This document shows, in pieces, positions 1 to 8,765 of a stretch of DNA of 64,000 bases (the first letter of the stretch is position 1; each line of letters begins with the position of its first letter). The notes beneath the pieces are model-generated. The model saw nothing but the letters and a program-made list of their open reading frames with translations. It searched no databases and had not been told where the DNA came from. Source of the stretch: RGIG1902 sp034926865 (GTDB lineage Bacteria; Bacillota; Clostridia; Oscillospirales; Butyricicoccaceae); the NCBI GenBank assembly GCA_034926865.1, contig JAYFQP010000006.1, forward strand, positions 62,001-126,000, written 5' to 3'. Both the position numbers and the translations under genes were made by a program.

Positions 1-486
1 GATGTGGTGCTTCACCGCTATCCGGATATTGATGCCAAAAGGGTAGGCGTTACAGGTGGGTCATACGGCGGCTATATGTGCAACTGGATAATAGGCCATA
101 CAAACCGGTTTAGAGCCGCGGCTTCCCAGCGTTCTATTTCAAATTATGTTACAAAACTTACTGCTACGGATATAGGCACTACCTATGATCTCCAGCAGGT
201 TGGCGCTTCTCCGTGGGAAAGCTTTGAAACTGTTTGGGAGACTTCGCCTTTAAAGTATGCACACAGAGCATCCACACCCACTCTATTTATACAGTCCGAC
301 GAAGATTATCGATGCTGGATGAGCGGAGCTTTGCAAATGTTCTCTGCCCTCAAGATGAATGGAACAGATTCAAGGCTTGCTCTTTTCCACGGCGAGAACC
401 ACGAGCTTTCAAGAAGCGGAAAGCCCGACAACAGGGTCAAAAGGCTCTGTGAGATCGTGGGTTGGATGGAAAAATATCTTAAGTGA
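1..486 (+). CDS. S9 family (prolyl oligopeptidase-like) peptidase, C-terminal fragment cut by window start
   Basis: The reading frame is open from base 1, so only the last ~161 residues of the gene are in the window. It carries the alpha/beta-hydrolase nucleophile elbow GGSYGG (Ser codon at 61-63), the Asp region SDEDYRCW and the His region HGENHELSRSGKP, which are the catalytic Ser, Asp and His segments of S9 acyl-aminoacyl peptidases. The next gene encodes a near-parallel protein with the same motifs, so this is one of a tandem pair, 13 bases apart and probably cotranscribed. No signal peptide can be judged because the N-terminus is missing. A cytoplasmic peptidase acting on short peptides is the family expectation; the substrate is unknown. 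Confidence 0.9.
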   Translation, partial: DVVLHRYPDIDAKRVGVTGGSYGGYMCNWIIGHTNRFRAAASQRSISNYVTKLTATDIGTTYDLQQVGASPWESFETVWETSPLKYAHRASTPTLFIQSDEDYRCWMSGALQMFSALKMNGTDSRLALFHGENHELSRSGKPDNRVKRLCEIVGWMEKYLK

Positions 487-499
487 ATAGGAGATATAT

Positions 500-2452
500 A
501 TGAAAAAGGTAACGTATGATGATCTATACGAGTTTAACTTTCTTTCGGATGTAAGCTGCTCGCCCGACGGCAAATACGCCCTTTTTGCAAAGCATAATGC
601 CTGCGAGAAGAAAAACGGCTATAAGTCTTACCTCTGGCTGCTCGACATGGAGAGCGGAGAGACAAAGCCCCTGACTTTTGGCGGGGATGAAAAGGGCGGT
701 AAGTGGCTTGACAGCGAGACAATACTTTTTACCTCCGGCAGAGGCGAGAAGGATAAAAAGCCCAAGACAGATTATTACAAGCTTTCTCTGAAGGGCGGCG
801 AGGCCGAGCTATATTTTACAATCCCTGAGAAAACTGTTTCTATTGAGCCTTTAGAGGATGGCAAGTTCCTTGCTGCTATTGTAAAGCACTGTGAGGGCAA
901 AGAGGAAAAGAAGGACGACGAGGCCATGGACGGCAGAGACCTTCTTGTATTTGACGAGATATATTTCTGGTTCAACGGTCAGGGTATTCGCAATAAGCTC
1001 CGCAACAGCCTTGTCATTTTTGACAGCAAGACGGGGAAATATAAGCAGATATCTAAAAAGTATACCAACGTATCTGCGGCTTCGGTATCGCCGGACAAGA
1101 AGAAGATCCTCTTCTGCGGCACGACATATACAGATGTGTCTGTCAGAGAGGGCGGAGTATATCTTTATGATATCGAAAGCGGCAAGACAAGAACCATTGT
1201 AAAACAGGATAAGTACGGCGTAGGTTCGCCTGCTTTTATGGGCAATGACAAGGCCTTCTTTACGCTTAGTCTCATGGAGTATTCGGGCCAAAACCCCTAT
1301 TTCTACAAGCTTGATGTTGAAAGCGGCGAGTATGAGCAGCTTCCGTATTGTGACGCTGAAGCAGGCGGGGCAGTAGGAACAGACTGCAACTACGGCGGAG
1401 GCCAGAATAAGAAGTTTTATGATGGCAAGTTCTATATGACAAGGTCTGTATGGGGTAATTCTCATTTGATGGCCATGGATGGCAGCGGACATTGGGAGAC
1501 GGTGTGCGGCACAAAGGGCTCGATAAATGCCTTTGATATAGCCTCGGGCAAGGTTATAATGACGGCGATGCGCGATCTTGATCTTATTGAGCTGTACAGC
1601 CTCGATCTTGCCACAGGCGAAGAAAAACGCCTCACAACCTTCAATAAAGAGTATAGAGATACCCATTCTGTTCTTGCCAATGAGTACTTTACATTTAAAG
1701 ACCGTGACGGAGTAGAGCTTGACGGTTATGTGATCAAGCCGCTTAACTATAAGCCCGGAAAGAAATATCCGGCTATTCTTGAGATGCATGGTGGGCCTAA
1801 GGCAATCTTCGGCGGGGTATTCCATCATGAGATGCAGTCGATTGCAAATATGGGCTACTTTGTGTTTTATACAAACCCAAGGGGATCAGACGGCAGAGGT
1901 TCTGAGTTTGCAGCGATGACGGGCAACCTTGGCAAGATAGATTTCAACGATTTTATGGATCTGACAGATGAGGTCCTTAAGCGTTATCCCGACATCGACA
2001 GCAAAAAGGTCGGTATCTGCGGTGGGTCTTATGGCGGATTTATGTGCAACTGGATGGTAGGGCATACAGATCGTTTTGCTGCCGCGGCATCTCAGCGTTC
2101 GATTTCGAACTACTTTACTAAATCGCTTACAACAGATATCGGTTATTGTCACAACATGGCACAGCTTGATACAGATCCATGGCATAGCTTTGATGTAGTA
2201 TGGGAGACTTCGCCGCTCAAGAACGGGCATCTTGCAAAAACTCCTACATTGTTCATACAATCCGATGAAGACTATCGCTGCTGGATGAGCGATGCGCTTC
2301 AGATGTTTTCGGCGTTGAAAATGAACGGTACGCCGTCAAAGGTGGTGCTTTTCCATGGAGAGAACCATGAGCTTTCAAGAAGCGGTAAGCCTAAAAATAG
2401 GATAACAAGGCTTTCGGAGATATGCGAGTGGTTTGAAAGGTATGTTAAGTAA
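500..2452 (+). CDS. S9 family peptidase (acyl-aminoacyl/prolyl oligopeptidase-like), 650 aa
   Basis: Full-length two-domain serine peptidase. The N-terminal ~400 residues look like the beta-propeller seen in S9 enzymes (repeats such as SCSPDGKYALFAKH and AASVSPDKKKILFCG), and the C-terminal ~250 residues are the hydrolase domain: HGGP oxyanion loop near residue 430, nucleophile Ser510 in GGSYGG, Asp591 in SDEDYR and His623 in HGENHELSRSG. There is no signal peptide, so a cytoplasmic peptidase for short oligopeptides is expected. The ATG follows a GGAG-type ribosome site (aggagatatat). It lies 13 bases after a paralogous gene. The 650-residue length is normal for the family. Substrate preference is not visible from sequence. 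Confidence 0.93.
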   Translation: MKKVTYDDLYEFNFLSDVSCSPDGKYALFAKHNACEKKNGYKSYLWLLDMESGETKPLTFGGDEKGGKWLDSETILFTSGRGEKDKKPKTDYYKLSLKGGEAELYFTIPEKTVSIEPLEDGKFLAAIVKHCEGKEEKKDDEAMDGRDLLVFDEIYFWFNGQGIRNKLRNSLVIFDSKTGKYKQISKKYTNVSAASVSPDKKKILFCGTTYTDVSVREGGVYLYDIESGKTRTIVKQDKYGVGSPAFMGNDKAFFTLSLMEYSGQNPYFYKLDVESGEYEQLPYCDAEAGGAVGTDCNYGGGQNKKFYDGKFYMTRSVWGNSHLMAMDGSGHWETVCGTKGSINAFDIASGKVIMTAMRDLDLIELYSLDLATGEEKRLTTFNKEYRDTHSVLANEYFTFKDRDGVELDGYVIKPLNYKPGKKYPAILEMHGGPKAIFGGVFHHEMQSIANMGYFVFYTNPRGSDGRGSEFAAMTGNLGKIDFNDFMDLTDEVLKRYPDIDSKKVGICGGSYGGFMCNWMVGHTDRFAAAASQRSISNYFTKSLTTDIGYCHNMAQLDTDPWHSFDVVWETSPLKNGHLAKTPTLFIQSDEDYRCWMSDALQMFSALKMNGTPSKVVLFHGENHELSRSGKPKNRITRLSEICEWFERYVK

Positions 2453-2490
2453 CATCAAATTGCAGTTTTAAAATAAATACATACAATAAT

Positions 2491-2518
2491 AAAAAACGGA
2501 GGCATGCCTCCGTTTTTT
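2491..2518 (+). terminator. Rho-independent terminator after the S9 peptidase pair
   Basis: Perfect inverted repeat AAAACGGAGGC / GCCTCCGTTTT with a very short loop, followed by a T-rich tract. It closes the peptidase operon 38 bases after the stop codon. Confidence 0.85.
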
Positions 2519-2585
2519 GCTTTTTTATAGCAGTAAAGTGTATAAAAGGCAATAGATTTTATAGTCAAGCTGTGATATGATAACC

Positions 2586-2633
2586 GCAGAAACAGCTAAA
2601 CCGGCTGGTTAAAAAGGCTTGTTCTGTTTCCGC
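2586..2633 (+). other. Structured leader upstream of the acyltransferase gene
   Basis: GCAGAAACAG (2586-2595) can pair with CTGTTTCCGC (2624-2633) with one mismatch, enclosing a second hairpin AACC-GGCT-GGTT. A competing hairpin CCGCA...TGCGG at 2629-2648 shares the 3' arm. It lies 57 bases before the plsC-like start. It matches no riboswitch family that I recognise and could simply be an mRNA stability structure. Confidence 0.35.
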
Positions 2634-2690
2634 ACCATGGGGTTTGCGGCATCAGAAATAGAATAAAAATGCAAAAGAGGGAACCCAGGC

Positions 2691-3395
2691 ATGAACCAAC
2701 GATTGCTCAACCTTGCAAGCAAACTGCCCGAACCAATGCTCCGGAGATTTATAAGGCTTTATGTCAATTCAAAAATAAAAACCCATGTGCGTCTCAATGT
2801 TGAGGGGCTTGAAAATCTGGACACAACTTTTCAAAGACCCTTTCTTTTCGTCTGCAATCATCTGAGTAATGCCGATGCACTCCTGCTAAATAAAGTGCTC
2901 GAGAAGGAAGATATTACTTTTGTGGCGGGGAAAAAGCTCAGGGCGAACTCGGTGACAAAACTGGGTTTTAAGATTGTCAAGTCCATCCCCATCTCGCCGG
3001 ATTCTCCTGATATGGAAGCCATAAAAAAAATTGTCGCCGCCGTCAAGGCGGGCAACAGCATTCTTATTTTTCCCGAGGGCACCCGCAGCCGAAGCGCAAA
3101 GATGAACGAGGGAAAACGGGGCATTTTGCTCTTCGCCAAGCTAACGGGGGCCCCGATCGCACCATTGGCAATTTGGGGCAGCGAAAAGTTCATGCCAATT
3201 AAGGAAGATATGGCAGAGGAGACATTTCATAACGCCAAGGTACATATCCGCGTGGGTGAGGTCTTCCGGTTGCCCCAAAAGGGAGGGGAAGAGGGTAAGA
3301 CCATGTATGAAGACCGGTGCTTCAATCAGATCATGACCGGGATTGCATCCCTTCTGCCTCCCGCATACCAAGGCGTTTATGAGGATAAGACGTAA
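2691..3395 (+). CDS. plsC: 1-acyl-sn-glycerol-3-phosphate acyltransferase (PlsC family)
   Basis: 234-residue lysophosphatidic-acid acyltransferase-like protein that would add the second acyl chain in phospholipid synthesis at the cytoplasmic membrane face. The family catalytic HX4D motif is present as NHLSNAD (His57, Asp62), and the substrate-binding FPEGTRSR block lies at residues 127-134. The length is typical of PlsC. The ATG at 2691 follows a GAGGGA site. The gene stands alone, with a terminator before it and no close gene behind it. Another acyltransferase of the LPLAT superfamily with a different acceptor cannot be excluded. Confidence 0.9.
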   Translation: MNQRLLNLASKLPEPMLRRFIRLYVNSKIKTHVRLNVEGLENLDTTFQRPFLFVCNHLSNADALLLNKVLEKEDITFVAGKKLRANSVTKLGFKIVKSIPISPDSPDMEAIKKIVAAVKAGNSILIFPEGTRSRSAKMNEGKRGILLFAKLTGAPIAPLAIWGSEKFMPIKEDMAEETFHNAKVHIRVGEVFRLPQKGGEEGKTMYEDRCFNQIMTGIASLLPPAYQGVYEDKT

Positions 3396-3914
3396 TATGC
3401 TTACCGCTTTTTTTAAACATGTATATGATGCATGAATCTTTGCGGACATCAATTAACGTTATAGAAAATACTATATCTTACGTAGAAATAATGGCAAATG
3501 GCTTTTTGCAGCAAGAACCATGCAAGGTCAAAGTGCTGCAAGACGAAAGTAGCATTACAAGGAATATAGAGAGCTGTACATAATTAAAAATCATTAAAAA
3601 ATGACAACTAACTGCAATAAACTCCAAAATAGTAACAAATAGTATAGGAAATGGGGGTAAAACTCCCTGCTTTTTTATCAGCAAAATGAATAGGTTCTCA
3701 AGGCTGCCTGTCATCGGATTAATATCGGGCTCATTATTAGGCCGTAAAGTATCTTTGCCTGCGATTAATCCTATTAACGGCAGGTGTTCATGACGTTTTT
3801 GAGGTTGCTAAATTATATTTTTTAATATATACTTGAATAAAGACGTGACGTGCACGCCTTTTTGTCGGCTTGTTCATCTTATTTGGAACAGCCGTGGAAT
3901 AAGGGAGGATGTAT
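3396..3914. other. Intergenic region, no gene supported
   Basis: About 500 bases, AT-rich, between the acyltransferase and the GntR gene. Short ORFs on both strands have no ribosome site or family resemblance. The only structure seen is an imperfect inverted repeat at 3758-3784 (CCTGC..TTAAT / ATTAA..GCAGG, loop CCT), about 130 bases upstream of the GntR start. It may be an operator or a weak hairpin. Confidence 0.5.
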
Positions 3915-4571
3915 GTGAAAAGCTTTCAGGAGAATTACACGAATAATCCAATAAGAACACGAGTATACAAAGAGCTTGAAAGCGCTATAATATCGGGTGA
4001 TGTGGCCCCCGGAACAACGCTTAACGAGGTCAAGCTATCTGGCGAGATGGGAGCTTCCCGAACACCGATACGCGAGGCTATAATGCAGCTTGAGCATGCC
4101 GGGCTGGTGGAGACCATCCCCAACCGAGGTGCTGTTGTCGTCGGAGTGACGAGAAATGATATTTACGATATATATATGATACGTACAAGGATAGAGGGCC
4201 TTGCCGCCAGGAGGATGGCGGAAAGTGCTACCGAGGAAGAAATAGCTTCACTTAAAGAGGTTGTCGAGCTTCAGGAGTTTTATCTTGCCAAAAAGGATAA
4301 CTTGCAAGTTTGTCAGCTTGACAGCCGTTTTCATGAGATGCTTTACTATTCATGCCGAAGCCGCCCTTTGCGCCAGATGCTCACATTGTTTTTGACCCAT
4401 ATACGCAAGCCAAGGGAAATATCGGTCAAAAGTGGCAGGGCTGCCGATTCCACAAGAGAGCACCGGAAGATAGTGGATGCAATCGAGAAACATGACCCTG
4501 ATCTTGCCGAGCAGATGATGGACGAGCATGTTACGAATGCTCGTGATTATATGCTTGAGTGGCTCAAATAG
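3915..4571 (+). CDS. GntR/FadR-type transcriptional regulator with FCD ligand domain
   Basis: About 218 residues. The N-terminal winged helix contains the GntR signature (LNEVKLSGEMGASRTPIREA, leading into LEHAGLVETIPNRGAVV), and the C-terminal ~140 residues are an all-helical FCD effector domain with metal or ligand histidines (SRFHEMLYYS, HRKIVDAIEKHD, DEHVTNAR). An ATG at 3909 sits directly against the AGGGAGG site (3902-3908), so the in-frame GTG at 3915, six bases after that site, is the more likely start. It precedes the split transketolase genes by 37 bases and very probably regulates them in response to a sugar acid or related carboxylate (inference). Confidence 0.88.
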   Translation: MKSFQENYTNNPIRTRVYKELESAIISGDVAPGTTLNEVKLSGEMGASRTPIREAIMQLEHAGLVETIPNRGAVVVGVTRNDIYDIYMIRTRIEGLAARRMAESATEEEIASLKEVVELQEFYLAKKDNLQVCQLDSRFHEMLYYSCRSRPLRQMLTLFLTHIRKPREISVKSGRAADSTREHRKIVDAIEKHDPDLAEQMMDEHVTNARDYMLEWLK

Positions 4572-4608
4572 TTTGGTTTAAACAAATAATATATGGCAGG
4601 TGTGATAA

Positions 4609-5448
4609 ATGGAGAAGAATAGAGATACAAGGGTTTTTGCCGAGGAGATAAGAGTAGAGACGCTTAAGGAATTCGCTCATCTTGGCTTTGGCCATGTTGG
4701 CGGAGCGATGTCGATAATCGAGACTCTGGCCGTTCTTTATAACGGCGAGATGAGAATCGACCCCAAAAATCCCGGACTTGAAACAAGAGATAAGCTTGTG
4801 CTTTCAAAGGGACACGCCGGCCCTGCGCTCTATGCGACGCTGGCGCTTAAAGGTTATTTCCCACTTGAAACGCTTATGACCCTTAATCAGGGAGGGACAA
4901 TCCTTCCCAGCCACTGTGACAGGCTCAAGACACCGGGCGTTGATATGACAACCGGCTCGCTGGGGCAGGGAATGTCCACAGCCTGTGGGTTGGCTCTCGG
5001 AGACAGGCTAATGGGCAGGGACTGCCGCACCTTTCTTATTCTTGGAGACGGCGAGTGCAATGAAGGCCAGGTATGGGAGGGAGCTATGTTTGCAGCCCAT
5101 TTTGGGCTTGATAATCTCACGGCCTTTGTAGACCTCAACAAGCAGCAGCTTGACGGCAGCACAAAAGATGTTATGGGCATGGGCGATATGGTGGATAAGT
5201 TCAAATCCTTTGGCTGGTATACCCAAAAGATCGATGGCCATAATGTTGATGAAGTAAAAGAAGCCATAAAAGCGGCGAAGGCTGAAAAGGGAAAGCCCTC
5301 AATGATAATCCTTGACACAGTCAAGGGCAATGGCTGCCTGCTGGCAGAGGGGATGTTCCCTTGTCATCATATTGCTTTTACGGCCGAGCAGATCGCGCCC
5401 AGCGTAGAGCATGCCGAAAAGATGCTTGAACAGGCAAGAAAGGCATAG
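4609..5448 (+). CDS. Transketolase, N-terminal (TPP-binding) subunit
   Basis: 279 residues, the size of the N-terminal half of transketolase in organisms that split the enzyme. It shows the thiamine-diphosphate motif GDGECNEGQVWEG followed by DLNKQQLDG, the region LSKGHAGPALYATLA and the conserved TGSLGQGMS. Together with the next gene it would form an active heteromer that transfers two-carbon ketol units between sugar phosphates. The genes are 12 bases apart and are preceded by the FCD-type GntR regulator, which suggests a catabolic, inducible role rather than the housekeeping pentose-phosphate enzyme. That distinction is inference. Confidence 0.93.
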   Translation: MEKNRDTRVFAEEIRVETLKEFAHLGFGHVGGAMSIIETLAVLYNGEMRIDPKNPGLETRDKLVLSKGHAGPALYATLALKGYFPLETLMTLNQGGTILPSHCDRLKTPGVDMTTGSLGQGMSTACGLALGDRLMGRDCRTFLILGDGECNEGQVWEGAMFAAHFGLDNLTAFVDLNKQQLDGSTKDVMGMGDMVDKFKSFGWYTQKIDGHNVDEVKEAIKAAKAEKGKPSMIILDTVKGNGCLLAEGMFPCHHIAFTAEQIAPSVEHAEKMLEQARKA

Positions 5449-5460
5449 GGGGTAAACACA

Positions 5461-6432
5461 ATGAGCGGATATAAAGTAAAAGCTGTTTTTGAAAAAGAAA
5501 ATATTGAAATGCGCAAGGTCTACTGCGATACTTTGATGGAGCTTGCCGAAAATGATAAAAGAATATGTGTCCTTGATGCCGATTTAGTGGGATCTTCAGG
5601 TGTGAAGCCGTTTTTTAAGGCGTTCCCTGACAGGGCTATAGATTGCGGCATACAGGAGGCCAATATGATCGGCGTTGCCGCCGGGCTTTCAGCAGCAGGA
5701 ATGGTTCCGTTTGCACACTCCTTCGGGCCGTTTGCCACAAGGCGCTGCCTTGATCAGATATTTATTTCTGCGGCCTATGCAAAGCTCAATGTGCGTATAA
5801 TAGGTTCTGACCCAGGGGTTGTAGCGGCTTATAACGGTGGCACGCATATGCCCTTTGAGGATATGGGAGCTTTGATGTCTGTTCCTAAGATCACGCTTTT
5901 GGAGCCCGCTGACTCTGTACAGTTCGAGTGGCTTGTCAGGGAGCTTCAAAATGCTTACGGCGTTTACTATATAAGGTTGTATCGTAAAGCAGCTGTCGGT
6001 GTTTTTGAAAAAGGATCGACCTTTGAAATAGGCAAGGCCGCAGTTCTCAAAGATGGAAATGACGTCTGTATAGCAGCTTCCGGCATTATGGTGGCTGAGG
6101 CGCTTAAGGCGGCTCAGAGCCTTGAGGCACAGGGAATATCGGTGGCCGTTCTCAACACCTTTACATGGAAGCCTGTTGATGATCAGACCCTTGCGACATA
6201 TTCAAAAAAGTGTGGCTGCTTTGTAACGGCTGAAAATCATAACATTATAGGCGGCCTTGGTTCGGCTGTGGCCTCATCACTTTCCAAGACGGTTCCCGCC
6301 CCAGTTGAGATGGTAGGCGTTCATGACGAGTTTGGCCAGGTAGGTACCGAAGCGTTCCTGAGAGAGGCGTATAAGCTTACATCAAAGGAGATAGAAACCG
6401 CAGCTAAGCATGCAATAGCAAGAAAAGCTTAA
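5461..6432 (+). CDS. Transketolase, C-terminal (pyrimidine-binding) subunit
   Basis: 323 residues corresponding to the pyrimidine-binding and C-terminal domains of transketolase. Visible features are DCGIQEANMIGVAAGLSAAG, which holds the conserved Glu that activates TPP, then AHSFGPFATRRCLDQIF, and a C-terminal ligand-binding domain with VLNTFTWKPVDDQTL and HNIIGGLGSAVA. It partners the N-terminal subunit encoded immediately upstream. The start ATG at 5461 follows an AGGGGG site. No separate terminator is evident before the secG promoter. Confidence 0.93.
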   Translation: MSGYKVKAVFEKENIEMRKVYCDTLMELAENDKRICVLDADLVGSSGVKPFFKAFPDRAIDCGIQEANMIGVAAGLSAAGMVPFAHSFGPFATRRCLDQIFISAAYAKLNVRIIGSDPGVVAAYNGGTHMPFEDMGALMSVPKITLLEPADSVQFEWLVRELQNAYGVYYIRLYRKAAVGVFEKGSTFEIGKAAVLKDGNDVCIAASGIMVAEALKAAQSLEAQGISVAVLNTFTWKPVDDQTLATYSKKCGCFVTAENHNIIGGLGSAVASSLSKTVPAPVEMVGVHDEFGQVGTEAFLREAYKLTSKEIETAAKHAIARKA

Positions 6433-6467
6433 AATGTAGTATCTGAGAGGCGAATATTAAAAAAATC

Positions 6468-6496
6468 TTGCCAAACTTCGCTTGGTATGATAATAT
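6468..6496 (+). promoter_or_regulatory. Sigma-A-type promoter for secG
   Basis: TTGCCA at 6468-6473, 17-base spacer, TAATAT at 6491-6496. The secG ATG lies 58 bases downstream. Confidence 0.55.
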
Positions 6497-6553
6497 TAGT
6501 AATGCTGATTTTATGTAATATTATACTCTTAAATATAACGGAGGTTTTATCTC

Positions 6554-6790
6554 ATGAGCGAAACGTTAAGGTTGGCTTTGACTATCATTCAAGTGCTTGT
6601 CTGCCTTGTTGTTATAGTTTCAGTATTGATGCAGTCGGGCAAGACTGAAGGTCTTGGCTATATCGGCGGTGCGGCTGAAACATTCTTCGGCAAGAATAAA
6701 GCCAGGTCTATGGATGCGAAGCTTGAAAAGGTCACCGTATACTCTTCTGGCGTATTTCTGCTGCTGACCCTTGTGCTTGCGATATTCTAA
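6554..6790 (+). CDS. secG: Preprotein translocase subunit SecG
   Basis: 78 residues with two predicted membrane helices (about 7-27 and 57-77) separated by the conserved SecG loop VLMQSGKTEGLGYIGGAAETFFGKNKAR. SecG is the auxiliary subunit of the SecYEG channel in the cytoplasmic membrane. The length and loop are typical. The ATG follows ACGGAGG at a good distance. The gene is bracketed by its own promoter and terminator. Confidence 0.95.
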   Translation: MSETLRLALTIIQVLVCLVVIVSVLMQSGKTEGLGYIGGAAETFFGKNKARSMDAKLEKVTVYSSGVFLLLTLVLAIF

Positions 6791-6804
6791 TTTTTATTTA
6801 AATT

Positions 6805-6831
6805 ATAGGCGGCATGACAAATGCCGCCTAT
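6805..6831 (+). terminator. Hairpin terminator after secG
   Basis: Perfect 11-bp stem ATAGGCGGCAT / ATGCCGCCTAT with loop GACAA. The following T tract is short (TTTG is the end of arm plus tail), so termination may be partial. Confidence 0.7.
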
Positions 6832-7010
6832 TTGACTTATAATACTTATTTTGACAAATGCCTTCTGTCGGTTTTCCACAGGCAGCGACTTACTGCTTTG
6901 CCATTATTGTTGGGAGTTGAGGCATCTGTTTTTGGCAAAAGCCGTCTTAATTAGAAGGCAAGTCTATTTTTAATGTAAATAGTATAAACAAAGAGTGAGG
7001 TAATTCTATT

Positions 7011-8450
7011 ATGGCTGACGACAAAAAGCTGGTGTCGGCAATCACTCCTATGGAGGATGATTTTGCCCAGTGGTACACCGACATTGTAAAAAAGGCAGAG
7101 CTGGCTGATTATTCCAGCATGAAGGGCTGCATAGTAGTACGACCTTATGCCTACGCTATCTGGGAGAACATTCAGCACATTTTTGACGGTATGATAAAAG
7201 AGACCGGACACGAGAATGTGGCAATGCCTATCTTTATTCCAGAGTCACTGCTTCAAAAGGAAAAAGACCATGTTGAGGGCTTTGCTCCCGAAGTCGCATG
7301 GGTCACCTATGGCGGAAATGAAAAACTGGAGGAGAGGCTTTGTGTGCGTCCCACCTCCGAGACCCTTTTCTGCGAGCATTTTGCCCATATCGTGCAGTCT
7401 TGGAGAGATCTCCCCAAGCTTTACAACCAGTGGTGCAGCGTCGTCAGGTGGGAGAAAACGACCCGTCCGTTCCTCAGAACAAGAGAGTTCTGGTGGCAGG
7501 AGGGTCATACCATACATGAGACCGAGGCTGAGGCCCGCAAGGAGACTCTTGACATACTTGATCTTTATGAAAAGCTTCTGCATGAATGCCTCTGTATGCC
7601 TGTTATAAAGGGCCGCAAGACTGATAAAGAGAAATTTGCCGGAGCTGAGGAAACGTACACTGTCGAGGCTATGATGCACGACGGAAAAGCCCTTCAGAGC
7701 GGCACATCGCACTATTTTGGCGATGGATTTGCCAGGGCCTTTGGAATCCAGTTTGCTGACCGTAATAATAAGCTTGCTTATGTTCATCAGACCTCTTGGG
7801 GTATTTCCACAAGGCTTATCGGCGGTATTATCATGACCCACGGCGATAACTCCGGCCTTGTTTTGCCTCCAGCCATAGCTCCGATTCAGGTTGTTATAGT
7901 TCCTGTCGCTATGCATAAGGAAGGCGTTTTGGAGAAGGCTCAGGAGCTTGCATCGCATCTTAAGAGCCTTGGAATCCGCGTCAAGCTTGACAGCTCGGAG
8001 CAAAGCCCCGGATGGAAGTTTGCTGAGTATGAGATGAAGGGTGTTCCCATAAGGCTTGAGATAGGCCCCAGAGATATAGAAAACGGAAACTGCGTTCTTG
8101 TTAGACGCGATAACCGCGAAAAAACTGTTTGCCAGCTTGATAAGCTTAATGAGGTTATACCCCAGATGCTTGAAAGCTTCGCAAATGCCATTTATAAGAA
8201 GGCCAAGGATAATCTTGAGGCTAACACAGTCACTGCCCGCACCCTTGACGAAATGAAAGCGGCTATTGAGGGCAAGGCAAGATTTGTCAAAGCTATGTGG
8301 TGCGGAGATCAGGCCTGTGAGGATGTCATAAAAGAGCAGACCGGCATGCCCGCAAGGTGTATCCCGTTTGAGCAGGAGCACATCGGCGACGTTTGCCCCG
8401 TGTGCGGAAAGCCCGCAAAGCACATGGTGGTTTTCGGAATATCTTATTAA
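7011..8450 (+). CDS. proS: Prolyl-tRNA synthetase, short (archaeal/eukaryote-like) type
   Basis: 479 residues, matching the shorter ProRS class without the large editing insertion of E. coli-type enzymes. Class II synthetase features are visible: CVRPTSETLFCEHFA, motif 2 around RWEKTTRPFLRTREFWWQEG, and the motif 3 region TSWGISTRLIGGIIM. The C-terminus carries the zinc-type cysteine-rich tail (WCGDQACED, CPVCGKPAKHM) and ends in Tyr, as is usual in this type. The ATG follows GTGAGG. I looked for a T-box leader in the 180 bases upstream and saw no AGGGTGG-like T-box sequence. Confidence 0.97.
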   Translation: MADDKKLVSAITPMEDDFAQWYTDIVKKAELADYSSMKGCIVVRPYAYAIWENIQHIFDGMIKETGHENVAMPIFIPESLLQKEKDHVEGFAPEVAWVTYGGNEKLEERLCVRPTSETLFCEHFAHIVQSWRDLPKLYNQWCSVVRWEKTTRPFLRTREFWWQEGHTIHETEAEARKETLDILDLYEKLLHECLCMPVIKGRKTDKEKFAGAEETYTVEAMMHDGKALQSGTSHYFGDGFARAFGIQFADRNNKLAYVHQTSWGISTRLIGGIIMTHGDNSGLVLPPAIAPIQVVIVPVAMHKEGVLEKAQELASHLKSLGIRVKLDSSEQSPGWKFAEYEMKGVPIRLEIGPRDIENGNCVLVRRDNREKTVCQLDKLNEVIPQMLESFANAIYKKAKDNLEANTVTARTLDEMKAAIEGKARFVKAMWCGDQACEDVIKEQTGMPARCIPFEQEHIGDVCPVCGKPAKHMVVFGISY

Positions 8451-8466
8451 TATCATAAGCGATTAT

Positions 8467-8501
8467 AAAAAACCGGCCTGTAATCATTACCGGCCGGTTT
8501 T
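8467..8501. terminator. Bidirectional terminator between proS and the 8535 gene
   Basis: Stem AAACCGGCC / GGCCGGTTT with an 11-14 base loop, flanked by A and T tracts, lying between two convergent genes. Confidence 0.8.
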
Positions 8502-8534
8502 ACTATTACGGCAAACAAAAAAGGTCAAAAGGCT

Positions 8535-8765
8535 TTACTCGTCATATTCCATGCAGTAAGCCGGATATCTGGCAAGATCCACTTTGCCGCTTTCAAAAAG
8601 CATCTTTATAAAAATCTGTGCTTCATATTCCGAAACATTTTCTACAGTGTAAATTGATTCGCTTCCGTAAAGGCAGAGTTCCCCCTCTTCACGGTCATAA
8701 AGCGCCTCGTATACTTCTATGGTAACAAGAGATTCGTCGTTTTTATCCATCAGCAGTGCTCTCAT
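8535..8765 (-). CDS. Small acidic protein of unknown function (76 aa)
   Basis: Unrecognised. The 76-residue product is acidic (runs such as DREEGELCLYGSES and EYEAQIF) with no membrane segment and no known motif; it ends in YPAYCMEYDE. The gene is credible because the ATG is preceded on its strand by GGGAGG at 9 bases, and it ends just before a convergent terminator shared with proS. Confidence 0.65.
   Translation of the reverse strand: MRALLMDKNDESLVTIEVYEALYDREEGELCLYGSESIYTVENVSEYEAQIFIKMLFESGKVDLARYPAYCMEYDE

Noticed and set aside
851..1828. Long minus-strand ORF inside the S9 peptidase gene
   Set aside because: It is antisense to a well-supported coding frame, has no family features and no ribosome site.
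3478..3714. 78-codon minus-strand ORF in the gap before the GntR gene
   Set aside because: AT-rich, hydrophobic by composition, no convincing ribosome site and no recognised family.
6832..7010. T-box leader before proS
   Set aside because: Synthetase genes in Firmicutes often have one, but no T-box sequence or following terminator/antiterminator pair is visible here.
7245..8456. 403-codon minus-strand ORF opposite proS
   Set aside because: Shadow of proS; the composition reflects complementary codons and there are no recognisable motifs.
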